Shown: piece by piece, positions 7,983 to 15,514 of the stretch
Layout: every line of letters begins with the position of its first letter
Position numbering within the stretch: position 1 is the first letter of the stretch
DNA from: Allokutzneria sp. A3M-2-11 16
GTDB taxonomy: Bacteria > Actinomycetota > Actinomycetes > Mycobacteriales > Pseudonocardiaceae
Length of the DNA: 32,756 nt
Direction: 5' to 3'
NCBI RefSeq assembly: GCF_024213555.1
Contig: NZ_JANAVO010000030.1
Coordinates: 1-32,756, forward strand
The notes under the pieces: model-generated
Database searches by the model: none
What the model was told of the DNA's origin: nothing
Seen by the model: the letters and a program-made list of their open reading frames with translations, nothing else
Position numbers and translations under genes: made by a program

Positions 7983-9632
7983 TCACCCCAGCGAGGCCAG
8001 GTGCGGGCGCACCGTGTTGGAGAACCGGTCGCCGCTGGACTTGTCCCAGTTGATCGACCAGGTCATGGCCCCGCGCAGGTCCGGGTAGGTCTTCGACGGC
8101 TTGAAGCTGCCGCAGCCGGTGCCCTTCGCCAGGCAGCTCAGCGCGTTGTTGACCACACCCGGGTCGACGTAGCCGCTGCCCGCCCCGGAGGGCGAGGCTG
8201 GCACGCCGAGCGCGACCTGGTCGGCCCGCAGCGTCTCCAGCAGGATGCACGCCTGCGCGGTGATGAAGTCGACCCCGCCCTGCGAGTAGACCTTGCCGTC
8301 GCAGCCGTTCATCGAGCCGGAGTTGTAGTACTGCGTGTGCACGACCGTGGTGATGTCCTTGATCTTCGCCAGCAGCTGGAGGTACCGGCCGCCCGGCTGC
8401 GTGTCGATGGTCTGCGGCGCCATGGTCAGCACGAACCCGGAGCCGATCCGCTGCTGGAGCTGGCGCGAGGCCGCGGCGACGTTGTCGACGTGCATGCCGT
8501 GTTCGAGGTCGATGTCCAGGCCGTCCACGCCGAACCTGCGGATCAGCGCCTCCATGGAGGACACGAAGTTGGCCACGTTCGCCGAGCTGCTGAGGTCGAC
8601 GTTGCCCTTCTCGCCGCCGATGGAGAACACGAACTTCTTGCCCTGGGCCCGCTTCGCGGCGATGTCGGCGATCATGTCCGCGTCGGAGTAGCCGCCGAGC
8701 GCCGACGACAACCCGGAGTCCACCTTGAACGTGACCCCGCCCGGCTTCGTCGTGTCGGCGTCGGCGAAGGCGATCGCGATGATGTCGTAGTGGTTGTTGA
8801 CGTCGCGGATGCGCAGCGGCGCCGCGCCGTTGACGAAGTTCTGCCAGTAGCCGGTCAGCAAGTGCTTGGGCAGCGCGGGATTCGGCTCTCCCTCACGCCC
8901 GGTCGTCGCGCTGATCGTCGCCGAACGCGCGGACTCCCCCGCTCCGTTGTAGGCCGCCACGGCGTAGGTGTGCGTTGTGGAGGGCTTGAGCCCGGTGTCG
9001 GTGTAGCCGGTGCTCGTGGAGTCGCCGACCTTCGCGCCGTCGCGGTAGACGCTGTAGCCGTCCGCGCCTGTGACCGCGCTCCACGCAAGGGAAATCGTGT
9101 TGGACGAGGAGCCCGTCGAGGACAGTCCACTGGGGATGGTGGGCAGTTCGGGCTGGCCTCCGGAGGCGCCGTCGAGGACGACGTCGTCGACCTGGTAGGC
9201 GGGCTGGCCGTACCAGCCGTGGGTGAACACGCCGACGCTCGTGGTGGTGGCGCCGGTGGTGAAGCTGAGCGAGAGCTGCGTCCAGTCCGCGCCGCCCGGA
9301 GTCCAGGTGCTCGTCCCGGTCATCCCGGCGCCGCCCGCGCCGAGGTAGACGAGGCCGCCCTTGACCCACGCGGAGAGCTTGTACGTGGAGTTCGGCTGGA
9401 CCCGAACCGTCTGCGTGCAGCGCGCCTGGTCCTGCCCGGCCGGGGTCGCGGAGAGCGCGTGGTTCCCGCTGCGGGCCGTGGCGGTCACCTCACCTCCGGC
9501 GCACGACCAGCCCGCGAGGTTCCCGGTCTCGAAACCGGGATTGGACAACAGGTTCGCCGCGGCTGACGCGGCTGACGCGGGTGTCGCGAGGGCCGCGACG
9601 GTGAGTGCGGAAACGGCCAATGCGCGGAACAT
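7983..9632 (-). CDS. Secreted GH18 chitinase with CBM and fibronectin III domain
   Basis: A 549-residue exported endochitinase. Order: Sec signal peptide (1-21, ending ATPASA), a jelly-roll carbohydrate-binding module (about 27-155, NLLSNPGFETGNLAGW), a fibronectin type III domain (about 165-245) and the GH18 barrel (about 257-549). The catalytic signature DGLDIDLE is complete (D370, D373, D375, E377), with SIGG upstream and late MAPQ and W-S-I-NWD segments. It hydrolyses chitin by substrate-assisted catalysis and resembles Streptomyces ChiC/ChiD-type enzymes. Start ATG 9630-9632 has GGAGG 8 bases upstream. A DasR-like operator overlaps its promoter, predicting induction by N-acetylglucosamine-derived signals. 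It is divergent from the membrane protein gene. Confidence 0.93.
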   Translation of the reverse strand: MFRALAVSALTVAALATPASAASAAANLLSNPGFETGNLAGWSCAGGEVTATARSGNHALSATPAGQDQARCTQTVRVQPNSTYKLSAWVKGGLVYLGAGGAGMTGTSTWTPGGADWTQLSLSFTTGATTTSVGVFTHGWYGQPAYQVDDVVLDGASGGQPELPTIPSGLSSTGSSSNTISLAWSAVTGADGYSVYRDGAKVGDSTSTGYTDTGLKPSTTHTYAVAAYNGAGESARSATISATTGREGEPNPALPKHLLTGYWQNFVNGAAPLRIRDVNNHYDIIAIAFADADTTKPGGVTFKVDSGLSSALGGYSDADMIADIAAKRAQGKKFVFSIGGEKGNVDLSSSANVANFVSSMEALIRRFGVDGLDIDLEHGMHVDNVAAASRQLQQRIGSGFVLTMAPQTIDTQPGGRYLQLLAKIKDITTVVHTQYYNSGSMNGCDGKVYSQGGVDFITAQACILLETLRADQVALGVPASPSGAGSGYVDPGVVNNALSCLAKGTGCGSFKPSKTYPDLRGAMTWSINWDKSSGDRFSNTVRPHLASLG

Positions 9633-9674
9633 GCCCCACCTCCAGATCGTGCTGGATGATGGCGGCGTGTCCCG

Positions 9675-9703
9675 AAAATGGACTAGACCACTCGCGCTGT
9701 CAA
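9675..9703 (-). promoter_or_regulatory. Candidate chitinase promoter
   Basis: On the minus strand a perfect -35 TTGACA (9698-9703) lies 17 bases from a weak -10 CATTTT (9675-9680), predicting a start near 9668 and a leader of about 36 bases. The DasR-like site sits within the spacer and -10. Confidence 0.5.
9677..9692 (-). promoter_or_regulatory. DasR-type (dre-like) operator at the chitinase promoter
   Basis: The plus strand reads AATGGACTAGACCACT, differing at two positions from the dre consensus A(C/T)TGGTCTAGACCA(G/C)T. Its place between -35 and -10 fits repression by the GntR-family regulator DasR, whose binding is relieved by glucosamine-6-phosphate. The dasR gene itself is not in the window. 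Confidence 0.65.
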
Positions 9704-9740
9704 GGATGTGAACCCGGTTGGTCCATTCGAGAGATATATG

Positions 9741-9752
9741 TTGGTAGACCAA
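9741..9752. promoter_or_regulatory. TTGGT-AG-ACCAA palindrome upstream of the membrane protein gene
   Basis: A 12-base palindrome, perfect except for its 2-base centre, adjoins a good -10-like TATCAT (9754-9759). It has the outer bases of a dre site but lacks two central positions, so it may be a variant operator of the same or another GntR-type regulator for the plus-strand gene. Confidence 0.35.
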
Positions 9753-9798
9753 TTATCATTCGCCGCGCCGAGCAGGCCGACGAACGGGGGACACCGAG

Positions 9799-10758
9799 AT
9801 GGCCATGACCTGGCAGCGGCCCGGGCCGTATCAGCCGCCGTGGACCGGGCCGCCGCCGCAACGGGTCAGCCCCGGGGTGCTCGCGGGGGTCAGCGCGTGG
9901 CGGCTGCTCATCGTCGTCTTCGCCCTCTACGGGTTCAGCGACGCGACCGGCTGGACCAAGAACTGGGCCGGGCTCAGCCAGCAGGCCAGCCTGGCCACCG
10001 GGATCATCTACACCTTCCTGCTGCTCTACCCGCTGTTCACCGGCGGGCGCAGGCACGAGCCCGAATCGCCCTGGCTGCGCGGCGCGACCACGGTGCTCCT
10101 GCTGCTGGTCATGGGCACCTTCTTCGGGGTCATGGGTGGCGATTTCGACGAGCAGCCGTTCGAGCACGTGTGGACGCCGCTGGTGGTGCTCATCGACTGG
10201 ATCTTCGTCGGCCGCAACCAGGCGCGGACCAAGTGGTGGTACCCGCTGACCTGGATCGCCTTTCCGCTCGCCTACCTCGTCTACTTCCTCTCGGCCGAGG
10301 TCTACCGCAAGCTCTACAAGTTCCTGAACCCGACGAAGAGCGGCTTCGCCGGGACGATCATCGGCTTCCTGCTCGCGGTGATCGCCGTCGGCTTCCTGCT
10401 CTACGGCCTCGCCAAGCTCCGCGAGATGTTCGCCGGGCGCAGCCTCGCCACGCAGCCGCAAGGACCCAGCCCGATCTCGGCGCCCTTCCCCGCGCAGGGT
10501 CCCGGTTTCGGCCCGCAGCCCGGTCCCGGGCAGGCGGGCTACGGTCCGCAGCCCGGGTACGGGCCGCCCCCCACCGGCCCGCAACCGGCGTACGGGCCCC
10601 CGCTGTCCGGCCCGCAACCGGCGTACGGGCCCCCGCTGTCCGGCCCGCAGCCGGGTTATGGACCGCCGCCCACCGGTCCGCAGGCCGTTCCCGGTCCGCC
10701 TCCTGGTCAGGGCCCGCCGCCCGGCTACGGGCCGCCGCCGGGACCGCCCCGGCAGTGA
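9799..10758 (+). CDS. Six-helix membrane protein (Pr6Pr/FAR-17a-AIG1-like) with Pro/Gly/Tyr-rich tail
   Basis: A 319-residue membrane protein. A short proline-rich N-terminus precedes six hydrophobic segments at about 31-48, 65-82, 94-113, 122-138, 147-165 and 184-204. The pattern EHVWTPLVVLIDWIF (122-136) and WYPLTWIAFPLAYLVYFL resembles the actinobacterial Pr6Pr family, related to eukaryotic AIG1/FAR-17a threonine hydrolases. Candidate catalytic residues would be T67 and H123, by analogy only. The last 100 or so residues are a repetitive GPQPxYGPP tail, predicted disordered, that includes an exact 33-bp duplication. The ATG at 9799 follows a GGGGGA ribosome binding site by 8 bases. It lies between a chitinase and a hexosaminidase, so a role in the chitin response or cell surface is possible but unproven. 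Confidence 0.72.
   Translation: MAMTWQRPGPYQPPWTGPPPQRVSPGVLAGVSAWRLLIVVFALYGFSDATGWTKNWAGLSQQASLATGIIYTFLLLYPLFTGGRRHEPESPWLRGATTVLLLLVMGTFFGVMGGDFDEQPFEHVWTPLVVLIDWIFVGRNQARTKWWYPLTWIAFPLAYLVYFLSAEVYRKLYKFLNPTKSGFAGTIIGFLLAVIAVGFLLYGLAKLREMFAGRSLATQPQGPSPISAPFPAQGPGFGPQPGPGQAGYGPQPGYGPPPTGPQPAYGPPLSGPQPAYGPPLSGPQPGYGPPPTGPQAVPGPPPGQGPPPGYGPPPGPPRQ
10576..10641 (+). repeat. Exact 33-bp tandem duplication in the Pro-rich tail
   Basis: Bases 10576-10608 and 10609-10641 are identical and encode two copies of GPQPAYGPPLS. A degenerate third unit follows. The in-frame repeat suggests slippage-driven length change of the disordered tail. Confidence 0.95.
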
Positions 10759-10770
10759 CCTCACCCCCGG

Positions 10771-10781
10771 TGGTCTAGACC
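10771..10781 (+). promoter_or_regulatory. DasR (dre) operator core upstream of the hexosaminidase
   Basis: TGGTCTAGACC is an exact match to the central 11 bases of the dre consensus. It directly abuts the -35 box TTGACA (10782-10787), which suits repression of the gene by DasR. Confidence 0.75.
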
Positions 10782-10810
10782 TTGACACCGGACATACCGC
10801 CGGATATCCA
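10782..10810 (+). promoter_or_regulatory. Promoter of the hexosaminidase gene
   Basis: TTGACA (10782-10787), a 17-base spacer and TATCCA (10805-10810) form a good vegetative-type promoter. The predicted leader runs about 100 bases to the GTG at 10917. Confidence 0.6.
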
Positions 10811-10916
10811 TGGTTCGGACCGACCCCGGAAGCCCAGGGCGGTCCCTGCTCGGGCGCCGCCGCCGCGTATGTCCGCCGCCTGGTGCATGTGCACGACTCC
10901 ACCGGGAAGGATCACC

Positions 10917-12689
10917 GTGAGATCACCACGCATCGGCGCGCGGCTGGGCAGCGGCCTGGCCGCCGCGCTGCTCGTCGCCACCGGGCTCGCCGCGAGCGCG
11001 CCCGCGGCGCTGGCCCAGGCTCCCGAATCGGCCTACGCCGACGTCGTCCCCGCACCCGTGAAACTCACCCCGAACGCCGCGGTGAAGTTCACGATCTCCG
11101 CGACCACCAAGATCTTCGTCCAGCCCGGCCCGGAGGCCGCGGGGGTCGGCGCGTACCTGGGCGAGCTGCTGCGCCGCCCCACCGGCTTCCCGCTGCCCGT
11201 GGTGCCCTCGGCCGCGGCGCACGCCAACAGCATCTCCCTGCTGCTGACCGGCGCGGACCCGGCCGTCGGCGACCAGGGCTACCAGCTCGACACGACCGCC
11301 GACCGCGTGGTCGTCCGCGCCACCAAGGCGGCGGGCCTGTTCGCCGGGGTGCAGACGCTGCGCCAGCTGCTGCCCGCGGCGGTGGAGAGCGGCAGCGTCA
11401 AGCCCGGCCCGTGGACGGTGCCCGGCGGTTCGGTGCTCGACCACCCGCGCTTCGGCTACCGCGGCGCGCACCTCGACGTGGCCCGGCACTTCTTCCCCGT
11501 CGCGACCGTCAAGCGCTACATCGACGAGATCGCCGCCTACAAGATCAACACCCTGCACCTGCACCTGACCGACGACCAGGGCTGGCGCATCGAGATCAAG
11601 AGCTGGCCGAAGCTGGCCACCTACGGCGGCAGCACCCAGGTGGGCGGCGGCCCCGGCGGCTACTACACCCAGGAGCAGTACAAGGAGATCATCGCGCACG
11701 CCGCGTCCCGGCAGATGACCGTGATCCCCGAGTTCGACATGCCCGGCCACACCAACTCGGCGCTGGCCTCCTACGCGGAGCTGAACTGCAACGGGGTCGC
11801 CCCGCCGCTGCGCACGGACATCGAGGTCGGCTACAGCTCCTTGTGCATCAACAAGGACATCACCTACAAGTTCGTCGACGACGTCGTCCGGGAGATCGCC
11901 GCGCTGACGCCGGGCAGGTACTTCCACCTCGGTGGCGACGAGGCGCACGCGACGTCGGAGGCCGACTACAACACCTTCATGGCCAAGGTCATGCCGATCG
12001 TGGCCAAGCACGGCAAGACCGCGATGGGCTGGCACGAGGTCGCCAAGGCCAAGCCGGACGTGCCGACCTCCACCGTGATCCAGTTCTGGGACACCAAGGC
12101 CAACAACCCCGCCGTGGCCGCTGCCGCCGCGCGCGGCAACAAGGTGCTCATGTCGCCTGCCAACAAGGCGTACCTGGACATGAAGTACAACGCGAACACC
12201 CCGCTCGGCCTGAACTGGGCGGGCTACATCGAGGTGCAGGACGCGTACAACTGGAATCCCGCCACCTACGCGCAGGGCGTCGGCGAGTCCTCGGTGTTCG
12301 GAGTGGAAGCTCCACTGTGGTCGGAGACGCTGAAGACGTTGTCCGACATCGAGTTCATGGCCTTCCCGCGCCTGCCCGCGGTCGCCGAGCTCGGCTGGTC
12401 CCCCGCGTCCTCGCACAACTGGGACGCGTTCAAGCAGCGCCTCGGTGCCCAGGCCCCGCGCTGGGCCGCCGCGGGCATCAACTACTACAAGTCCCCTCAG
12501 GTCCCGTGGCGCACTCCGGTCACCGGCACCTGTGACAACCCGGCCTGGGCGCCCGCGTCGGTCTACACCGGCGGAACCCTTGTCTCCCACGGCAACCACG
12601 AGTGGCGCGCCAAGTGGTGGACCCGCGGCGACGAACCCGGCACCACCGGCCGCTGGGGCGTCTGGGAAGACCTCGGCACCTGCGCCTAG
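10917..12689 (+). CDS. Secreted GH20 beta-N-acetylhexosaminidase with chitin-binding domain
   Basis: A 590-residue exported enzyme that trims N-acetylglucosamine from chitooligosaccharide ends, completing chitin breakdown begun by the chitinase. Order: Sec signal peptide (1 to about 33, ending APAALA), GH20b N-terminal domain (about 40-165), GH20 barrel (about 175-520) and a C-terminal CBM5/12-type chitin-binding domain (539-590, CDNPAW...EWRAKWWTRGDEPG). The catalytic pair is D341-E342 in HLGGDEAH; LHLTDDQGWR is also present. The GTG at 10917 has GGGAAGGA 5 bases upstream and gives a clean signal peptide; the frame is open for 45 codons upstream, but that stretch contains the promoter. Regulated by the adjacent dre site. 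Confidence 0.94.
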   Translation: MRSPRIGARLGSGLAAALLVATGLAASAPAALAQAPESAYADVVPAPVKLTPNAAVKFTISATTKIFVQPGPEAAGVGAYLGELLRRPTGFPLPVVPSAAAHANSISLLLTGADPAVGDQGYQLDTTADRVVVRATKAAGLFAGVQTLRQLLPAAVESGSVKPGPWTVPGGSVLDHPRFGYRGAHLDVARHFFPVATVKRYIDEIAAYKINTLHLHLTDDQGWRIEIKSWPKLATYGGSTQVGGGPGGYYTQEQYKEIIAHAASRQMTVIPEFDMPGHTNSALASYAELNCNGVAPPLRTDIEVGYSSLCINKDITYKFVDDVVREIAALTPGRYFHLGGDEAHATSEADYNTFMAKVMPIVAKHGKTAMGWHEVAKAKPDVPTSTVIQFWDTKANNPAVAAAAARGNKVLMSPANKAYLDMKYNANTPLGLNWAGYIEVQDAYNWNPATYAQGVGESSVFGVEAPLWSETLKTLSDIEFMAFPRLPAVAELGWSPASSHNWDAFKQRLGAQAPRWAAAGINYYKSPQVPWRTPVTGTCDNPAWAPASVYTGGTLVSHGNHEWRAKWWTRGDEPGTTGRWGVWEDLGTCA

Positions 12690-12753
12690 CCAGTTCGGCG
12701 GTCTTCAAGTACCCCCAACCCCCGCCCTGAGCATCTCAAACAGCTACTAACCC

Positions 12754-13830
12754 TCAGCACCGCTGTGGTGGTCTCCGGAACGCGACGTCGCCGACGTAGT
12801 CGAACGAGCACGGCGTCACCGTGTTGCCGGAGACCATCACATCGCTGATCGGCTGCACCGCCCTGATCCCCACGCCGGGCCGGGTCCTAGTGCCCGAGAC
12901 CGTGTTGCCGGTGATCTCGAAGGTCTTGTTGGCGTCGGCGGACTTCACGTAGATCCCGCCTTCGCAGTTCTCCACCCTGTTGCCGAGAATCCGCACGTTC
13001 TGCCAGTTGTACGCACCGATGCCGTCCCACCGCGCGTTCCGCACCACGTTGTTCTCGACCAGTACGTCGCTGTGCGTCACCCCGGGATGCGTCGTGTGCG
13101 ACCCGGTGAACTGCCCGAACCCCAGCTGCGATCCCGACTTGTCGCAGGTGTTGCCCCGCATCACGATGCTCCGGCACGGCGTCCCGTCCGCCTTGCCCGC
13201 CCACGTGTTCGCGCCCGTCGGCAGGTCCAACTGGAGTGCTTCCCCGTGCCACAGCCCCTGTTTCGGGTCCGCGATCCACCCCAGCAGCGCGCAGTTGCGC
13301 ACTGTCGCGTCGCGGATCGCGTTCAGCTCGATCGCGTGCCAGTGCTTGGTGTTGTAGATCGTGATGCCGTCCAGCACCACGTTCTTGGTGTGGATCAACG
13401 TGATCACGTTCATCGGCGGCGCTTTGTCCCCCACACCGCGCTGGAAGAAGTCCCACGTCGGGTCCCACGATCCGCCCGTGATCGCGATGTTCCCCGGCGC
13501 GTCATACCCTCCCGTGCTCGCCGCGACCGCGTTCAGCACCATCGTCTTCTTCACGCCCGTCGCCGGAAACCGCGCCACAATCCGGATTCCAGTGACGTCG
13601 AGGTGCGTGTCGCCATGGATGATCAGCGGCTCCGTGAGGAGGTAGGTCCCCTTGCCCGGCTTCGCGATGAACCGCCCCGCCGCGTCCTTCGGCCCCTTGC
13701 CATCGCGCGCTTTGTCCAGCGCTTCCTGGATCACCTTGCCGCTGATGTAGTTCGGCAGCGCTTCCGCCCGCGACGCCCCGAGCGCCACCGCCCCGACCGC
13801 CCCCAGAAACGCCCGTCGCGTGTGTCCCAT
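12754..13830 (-). CDS. Tat-exported right-handed beta-helix protein
   Basis: A 358-residue protein. The N-terminus MGHTRRAFLGAVGAVALGASRAEA carries a twin-arginine motif (RRAFL) and a probable cleavage site after ASRAEA. The mature part shows successive parallel beta-helix coils with repeated N-x-V/I and G-N-x-V/C patterns (NVVLDGITIYN, ATVRNCALLGW, VLVENNVVRNARWDG, VRILGNRVENCEGG, FEITGNTVSGT). Such folds occur in pectate-lyase-like and polysaccharide-depolymerising enzymes. No specific active site is recognised, so the substrate is open. The frame runs 39 codons further upstream, but this ATG (13828-13830) matches the Tat signal and a leaderless promoter. It begins 20 bases after the neighbouring immunity-like gene and converges on the hexosaminidase. 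Confidence 0.82.
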   Translation of the reverse strand: MGHTRRAFLGAVGAVALGASRAEALPNYISGKVIQEALDKARDGKGPKDAAGRFIAKPGKGTYLLTEPLIIHGDTHLDVTGIRIVARFPATGVKKTMVLNAVAASTGGYDAPGNIAITGGSWDPTWDFFQRGVGDKAPPMNVITLIHTKNVVLDGITIYNTKHWHAIELNAIRDATVRNCALLGWIADPKQGLWHGEALQLDLPTGANTWAGKADGTPCRSIVMRGNTCDKSGSQLGFGQFTGSHTTHPGVTHSDVLVENNVVRNARWDGIGAYNWQNVRILGNRVENCEGGIYVKSADANKTFEITGNTVSGTRTRPGVGIRAVQPISDVMVSGNTVTPCSFDYVGDVAFRRPPQRC

Positions 13831-13838
13831 GCGGTCGG

Positions 13839-13867
13839 ACGCTACTCGGTCAATCTGTACTGGTCGC
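13839..13867 (-). promoter_or_regulatory. Candidate leaderless promoter of the beta-helix gene
   Basis: On the minus strand GCGACC (13862-13867), a 17-base spacer and TAGCGT (13839-13844) end 8 bases before the ATG. The -10 hexamer is the same as that of the leaderless GNAT promoter. Confidence 0.4.
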
Positions 13868-14206
13868 TCCCCCGACAAAGGCCCTGATGTCGTCGAGCGC
13901 GTCTTCCGCAGTACCACCCAGTTCCGGATCGTCGAGAAACTCTTCAAGTCGCCTTATCGCATCAGAACTTACGGCGCGATGAATTCGCCCGACATGCCCG
14001 AGGCAGGTTACAGCCAATGCCTTGACCTGGTGGTCGACTTCAGAAGACAGGAATCCGAGCAAGAGAGCCTCAATCCGGCTGCGGTCCGGATCATCATATG
14101 TCACCGCCAGCAGCGCCCCCGTGATCAGACTAGTGTCCGAACTCGCAAGATCGCGACTCATGGCCGCCCGCCAGCCTTCCAGATCCCGCTCTTGACGATC
14201 TGTCAT
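13850..14206 (-). CDS. Small HEAT-like alpha-helical protein, candidate immunity protein
   Basis: About 118 residues, acidic and predicted all-helical, with two or three HEAT-like helical pairs (DTSLITGALLAVTYDD, DHQVKALAVTCLGHVGRIHR, SDAIRRLEEFLDDPELGGTAEDALDDIRAF). No named family is recognised with certainty. HEAT-like small proteins are common immunity proteins in Rhs loci, and this is the last of four such genes downstream of an Rhs toxin. The start ATG 14204-14206 is uncertain: the frame remains open to 14428 and would add a hydrophobic segment (LAPLMVILLSLIG), but that extension does not look like the rest of the protein. Composition is less GC-rich than flanking genes. Confidence 0.6.
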   Translation of the reverse strand: MTDRQERDLEGWRAAMSRDLASSDTSLITGALLAVTYDDPDRSRIEALLLGFLSSEVDHQVKALAVTCLGHVGRIHRAVSSDAIRRLEEFLDDPELGGTAEDALDDIRAFVGGATSTD

Positions 14207-14543
14207 GGAGTCCAAACCTGCCCCGCCTTGATAGCCTTTCGCAGCGCACTCTGCGCTTTTGCCATACCAGGGTCCGATCAAGGATAACAGTATCACCATT
14301 AGAGGGGCCAATTCCAACCCGACGCGACGAAGCAGACTTGATCTGCACCGAGTTGTCCGGCGCACCTTGTCCATTCTGGGGTTCAGCACTGTTCTCACCA
14401 CGAAGACTTCCTCGCGCCTGTGATCCATGCTTTCCGCCTGGCTCGTATCTGTTCACCAGAGTTATGAACAAGAGCCGAAGTGACACCTGCCAGCACATAG
14501 TACGCGTCGAACCCCACAAGAAGGGTTGCTCCCGGATCGACGA
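14207..14543. other. 337-base stretch without a supported gene
   Basis: Low-GC spacer between two immunity-like genes. One minus frame is open across its left part, as a possible N-terminal extension of the downstream gene, and another is open from 14519; neither shows family motifs. It could be a decayed toxin or immunity gene. No clear promoter or terminator is seen. Confidence 0.5.
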
Positions 14544-15110
14544 TCAGCCGTGCGCAGATGACTGTTCGAGCCAATATAGAGCCGCGTCGCGAGCGCTCAC
14601 GAAAACGTCCTGCCTCGCAAAATACCGCAGAGCGCGCGAAACTCTGTCACGATCGAGATCTACTTCCCAAAGCAGATCCAAAGCACTGGACCGAACATGA
14701 TCCGATGCCCGAAGGAGCAACGAGTAGTAGACCCAAGTGCCTTCTTCGATCGCCCGCTTGCACGCTTCCCCGATATTCTCTCCATCTTCACAAGCGGACG
14801 TCGACCTAACATTCCCCGAGTTCAGCTGTATAAGAAGCTCCAGCAAGCGATGTGACACCCAGTCCGAAAACTCTCCGGCAAGTGCAGCGATCACGACAGG
14901 AATCAAGGGCAGAGACGACTCATACACTTCGGCCTGCACTACAACGGAGTTGTCAAGCTCCCAGTACGCGGAATCTGCTTGATCGTCGTTCTCAGACGAG
15001 AGCAGTCGGCGGACCGCGCTCGGAACGTGCTCCGCAGTACCTCCACTGCAGCGCAACTCACTCCAGTTCACGCACGCCAACTGCTGCTCGACAAGAAAAT
15101 TCTTCATCAC
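14544..15110 (-). CDS. HEAT-like protein, candidate immunity protein of an Rhs locus
   Basis: 188 residues, predicted mostly alpha-helical. Recognisable features are AYWELDNSVVVQAEVYESSLPLIPVVIAALAG, a helical pair recurring in actinobacterial HEAT-like proteins next to Rhs and other polymorphic toxins, and a C-terminal SALDLLWEVD...AALYWLEQ repeat. No catalytic residues, signal peptide or membrane segments. The start ATG at 15110 (or the next codon) lies 18 bases after the preceding gene, so co-transcription is likely. The gene has visibly lower GC than the Rhs gene. Immunity is inferred from position and fold; the matching toxin is not identified and may have been lost. Confidence 0.66.
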   Translation of the reverse strand: MMKNFLVEQQLACVNWSELRCSGGTAEHVPSAVRRLLSSENDDQADSAYWELDNSVVVQAEVYESSLPLIPVVIAALAGEFSDWVSHRLLELLIQLNSGNVRSTSACEDGENIGEACKRAIEEGTWVYYSLLLRASDHVRSSALDLLWEVDLDRDRVSRALRYFARQDVFVSARDAALYWLEQSSAHG

Positions 15111-15128
15111 GAGCCCATGCTCCCCGTC

Positions 15129-15428
15129 TCAGAGCAGAGCTCTTTCAACCATACGAAACCAGTCGCAGATCTCAATTCCATCGTCTCGCGGGTCGTAGGA
15201 CGCCTGAGCTCGCTCCAGCCAGACAGCGATCAACTCATCATGCGACTTCGCTTCGATCAGAACTCTCCGCACTGCCACCCGAAGTGAATCCACCACTGCT
15301 ACGGGTTCGGACCGCCGAAACTCCGCTACGACCTGAATCGGCGTTTCGGCCTCCAGGTCATAGTCCTGATGAAAGTACCCTTGCGCCAAGTAGGCTATTG
15401 GGTCCCCCTGTATCACTGCCCCAAACAA
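15129..15428 (-). CDS. CdiI-type contact-dependent inhibition immunity protein
   Basis: 99 residues. The segment AYLAQGYFHQDYDLE resembles the YFHQD motif of the CdiI_2-type immunity family of contact-dependent inhibition systems; the rest (VVAEFRRSE..., RVAVRRVLIEA, YDPRDDGIEICDWFRMVERAL) fits that family's helical layout and length. It would bind and block a specific toxin tip in the cytoplasm. The start is uncertain: the longest form begins at TTG 15426-15428, and a GTG four codons later (15414-15416) is an alternative; neither has a convincing ribosome binding site. It lies 86 bases after the DUF4265 gene. It is probably an orphan immunity gene, since the HNH tip already has a closer partner. 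Confidence 0.7.
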   Translation of the reverse strand: MFGAVIQGDPIAYLAQGYFHQDYDLEAETPIQVVAEFRRSEPVAVVDSLRVAVRRVLIEAKSHDELIAVWLERAQASYDPRDDGIEICDWFRMVERALL

Positions 15429-15514
15429 GAAGTAAGAGCTAGTTACTCATCCGACATGGATGTGCACAAGGTCGATCAATCTTCGACTTGCCTCGACCGC
15501 GCTCACAGCCAAAC

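Noticed and set aside
9741-9752. A third full dre site
   Set aside because: The palindrome is two bases too short in the centre to match the dre consensus; kept only as an unnamed operator candidate.
10576-10680. CRISPR-like short repeats
   Set aside because: Contiguous in-frame codon repeats of a proline-rich tail, without spacers or cas genes. No CRISPR array was seen in the window.
14130-14519. A gene in the spacer between the two HEAT-like genes
   Set aside because: The 129-codon frame has no recognisable motif and overlaps the better-supported HEAT-like gene in another frame.
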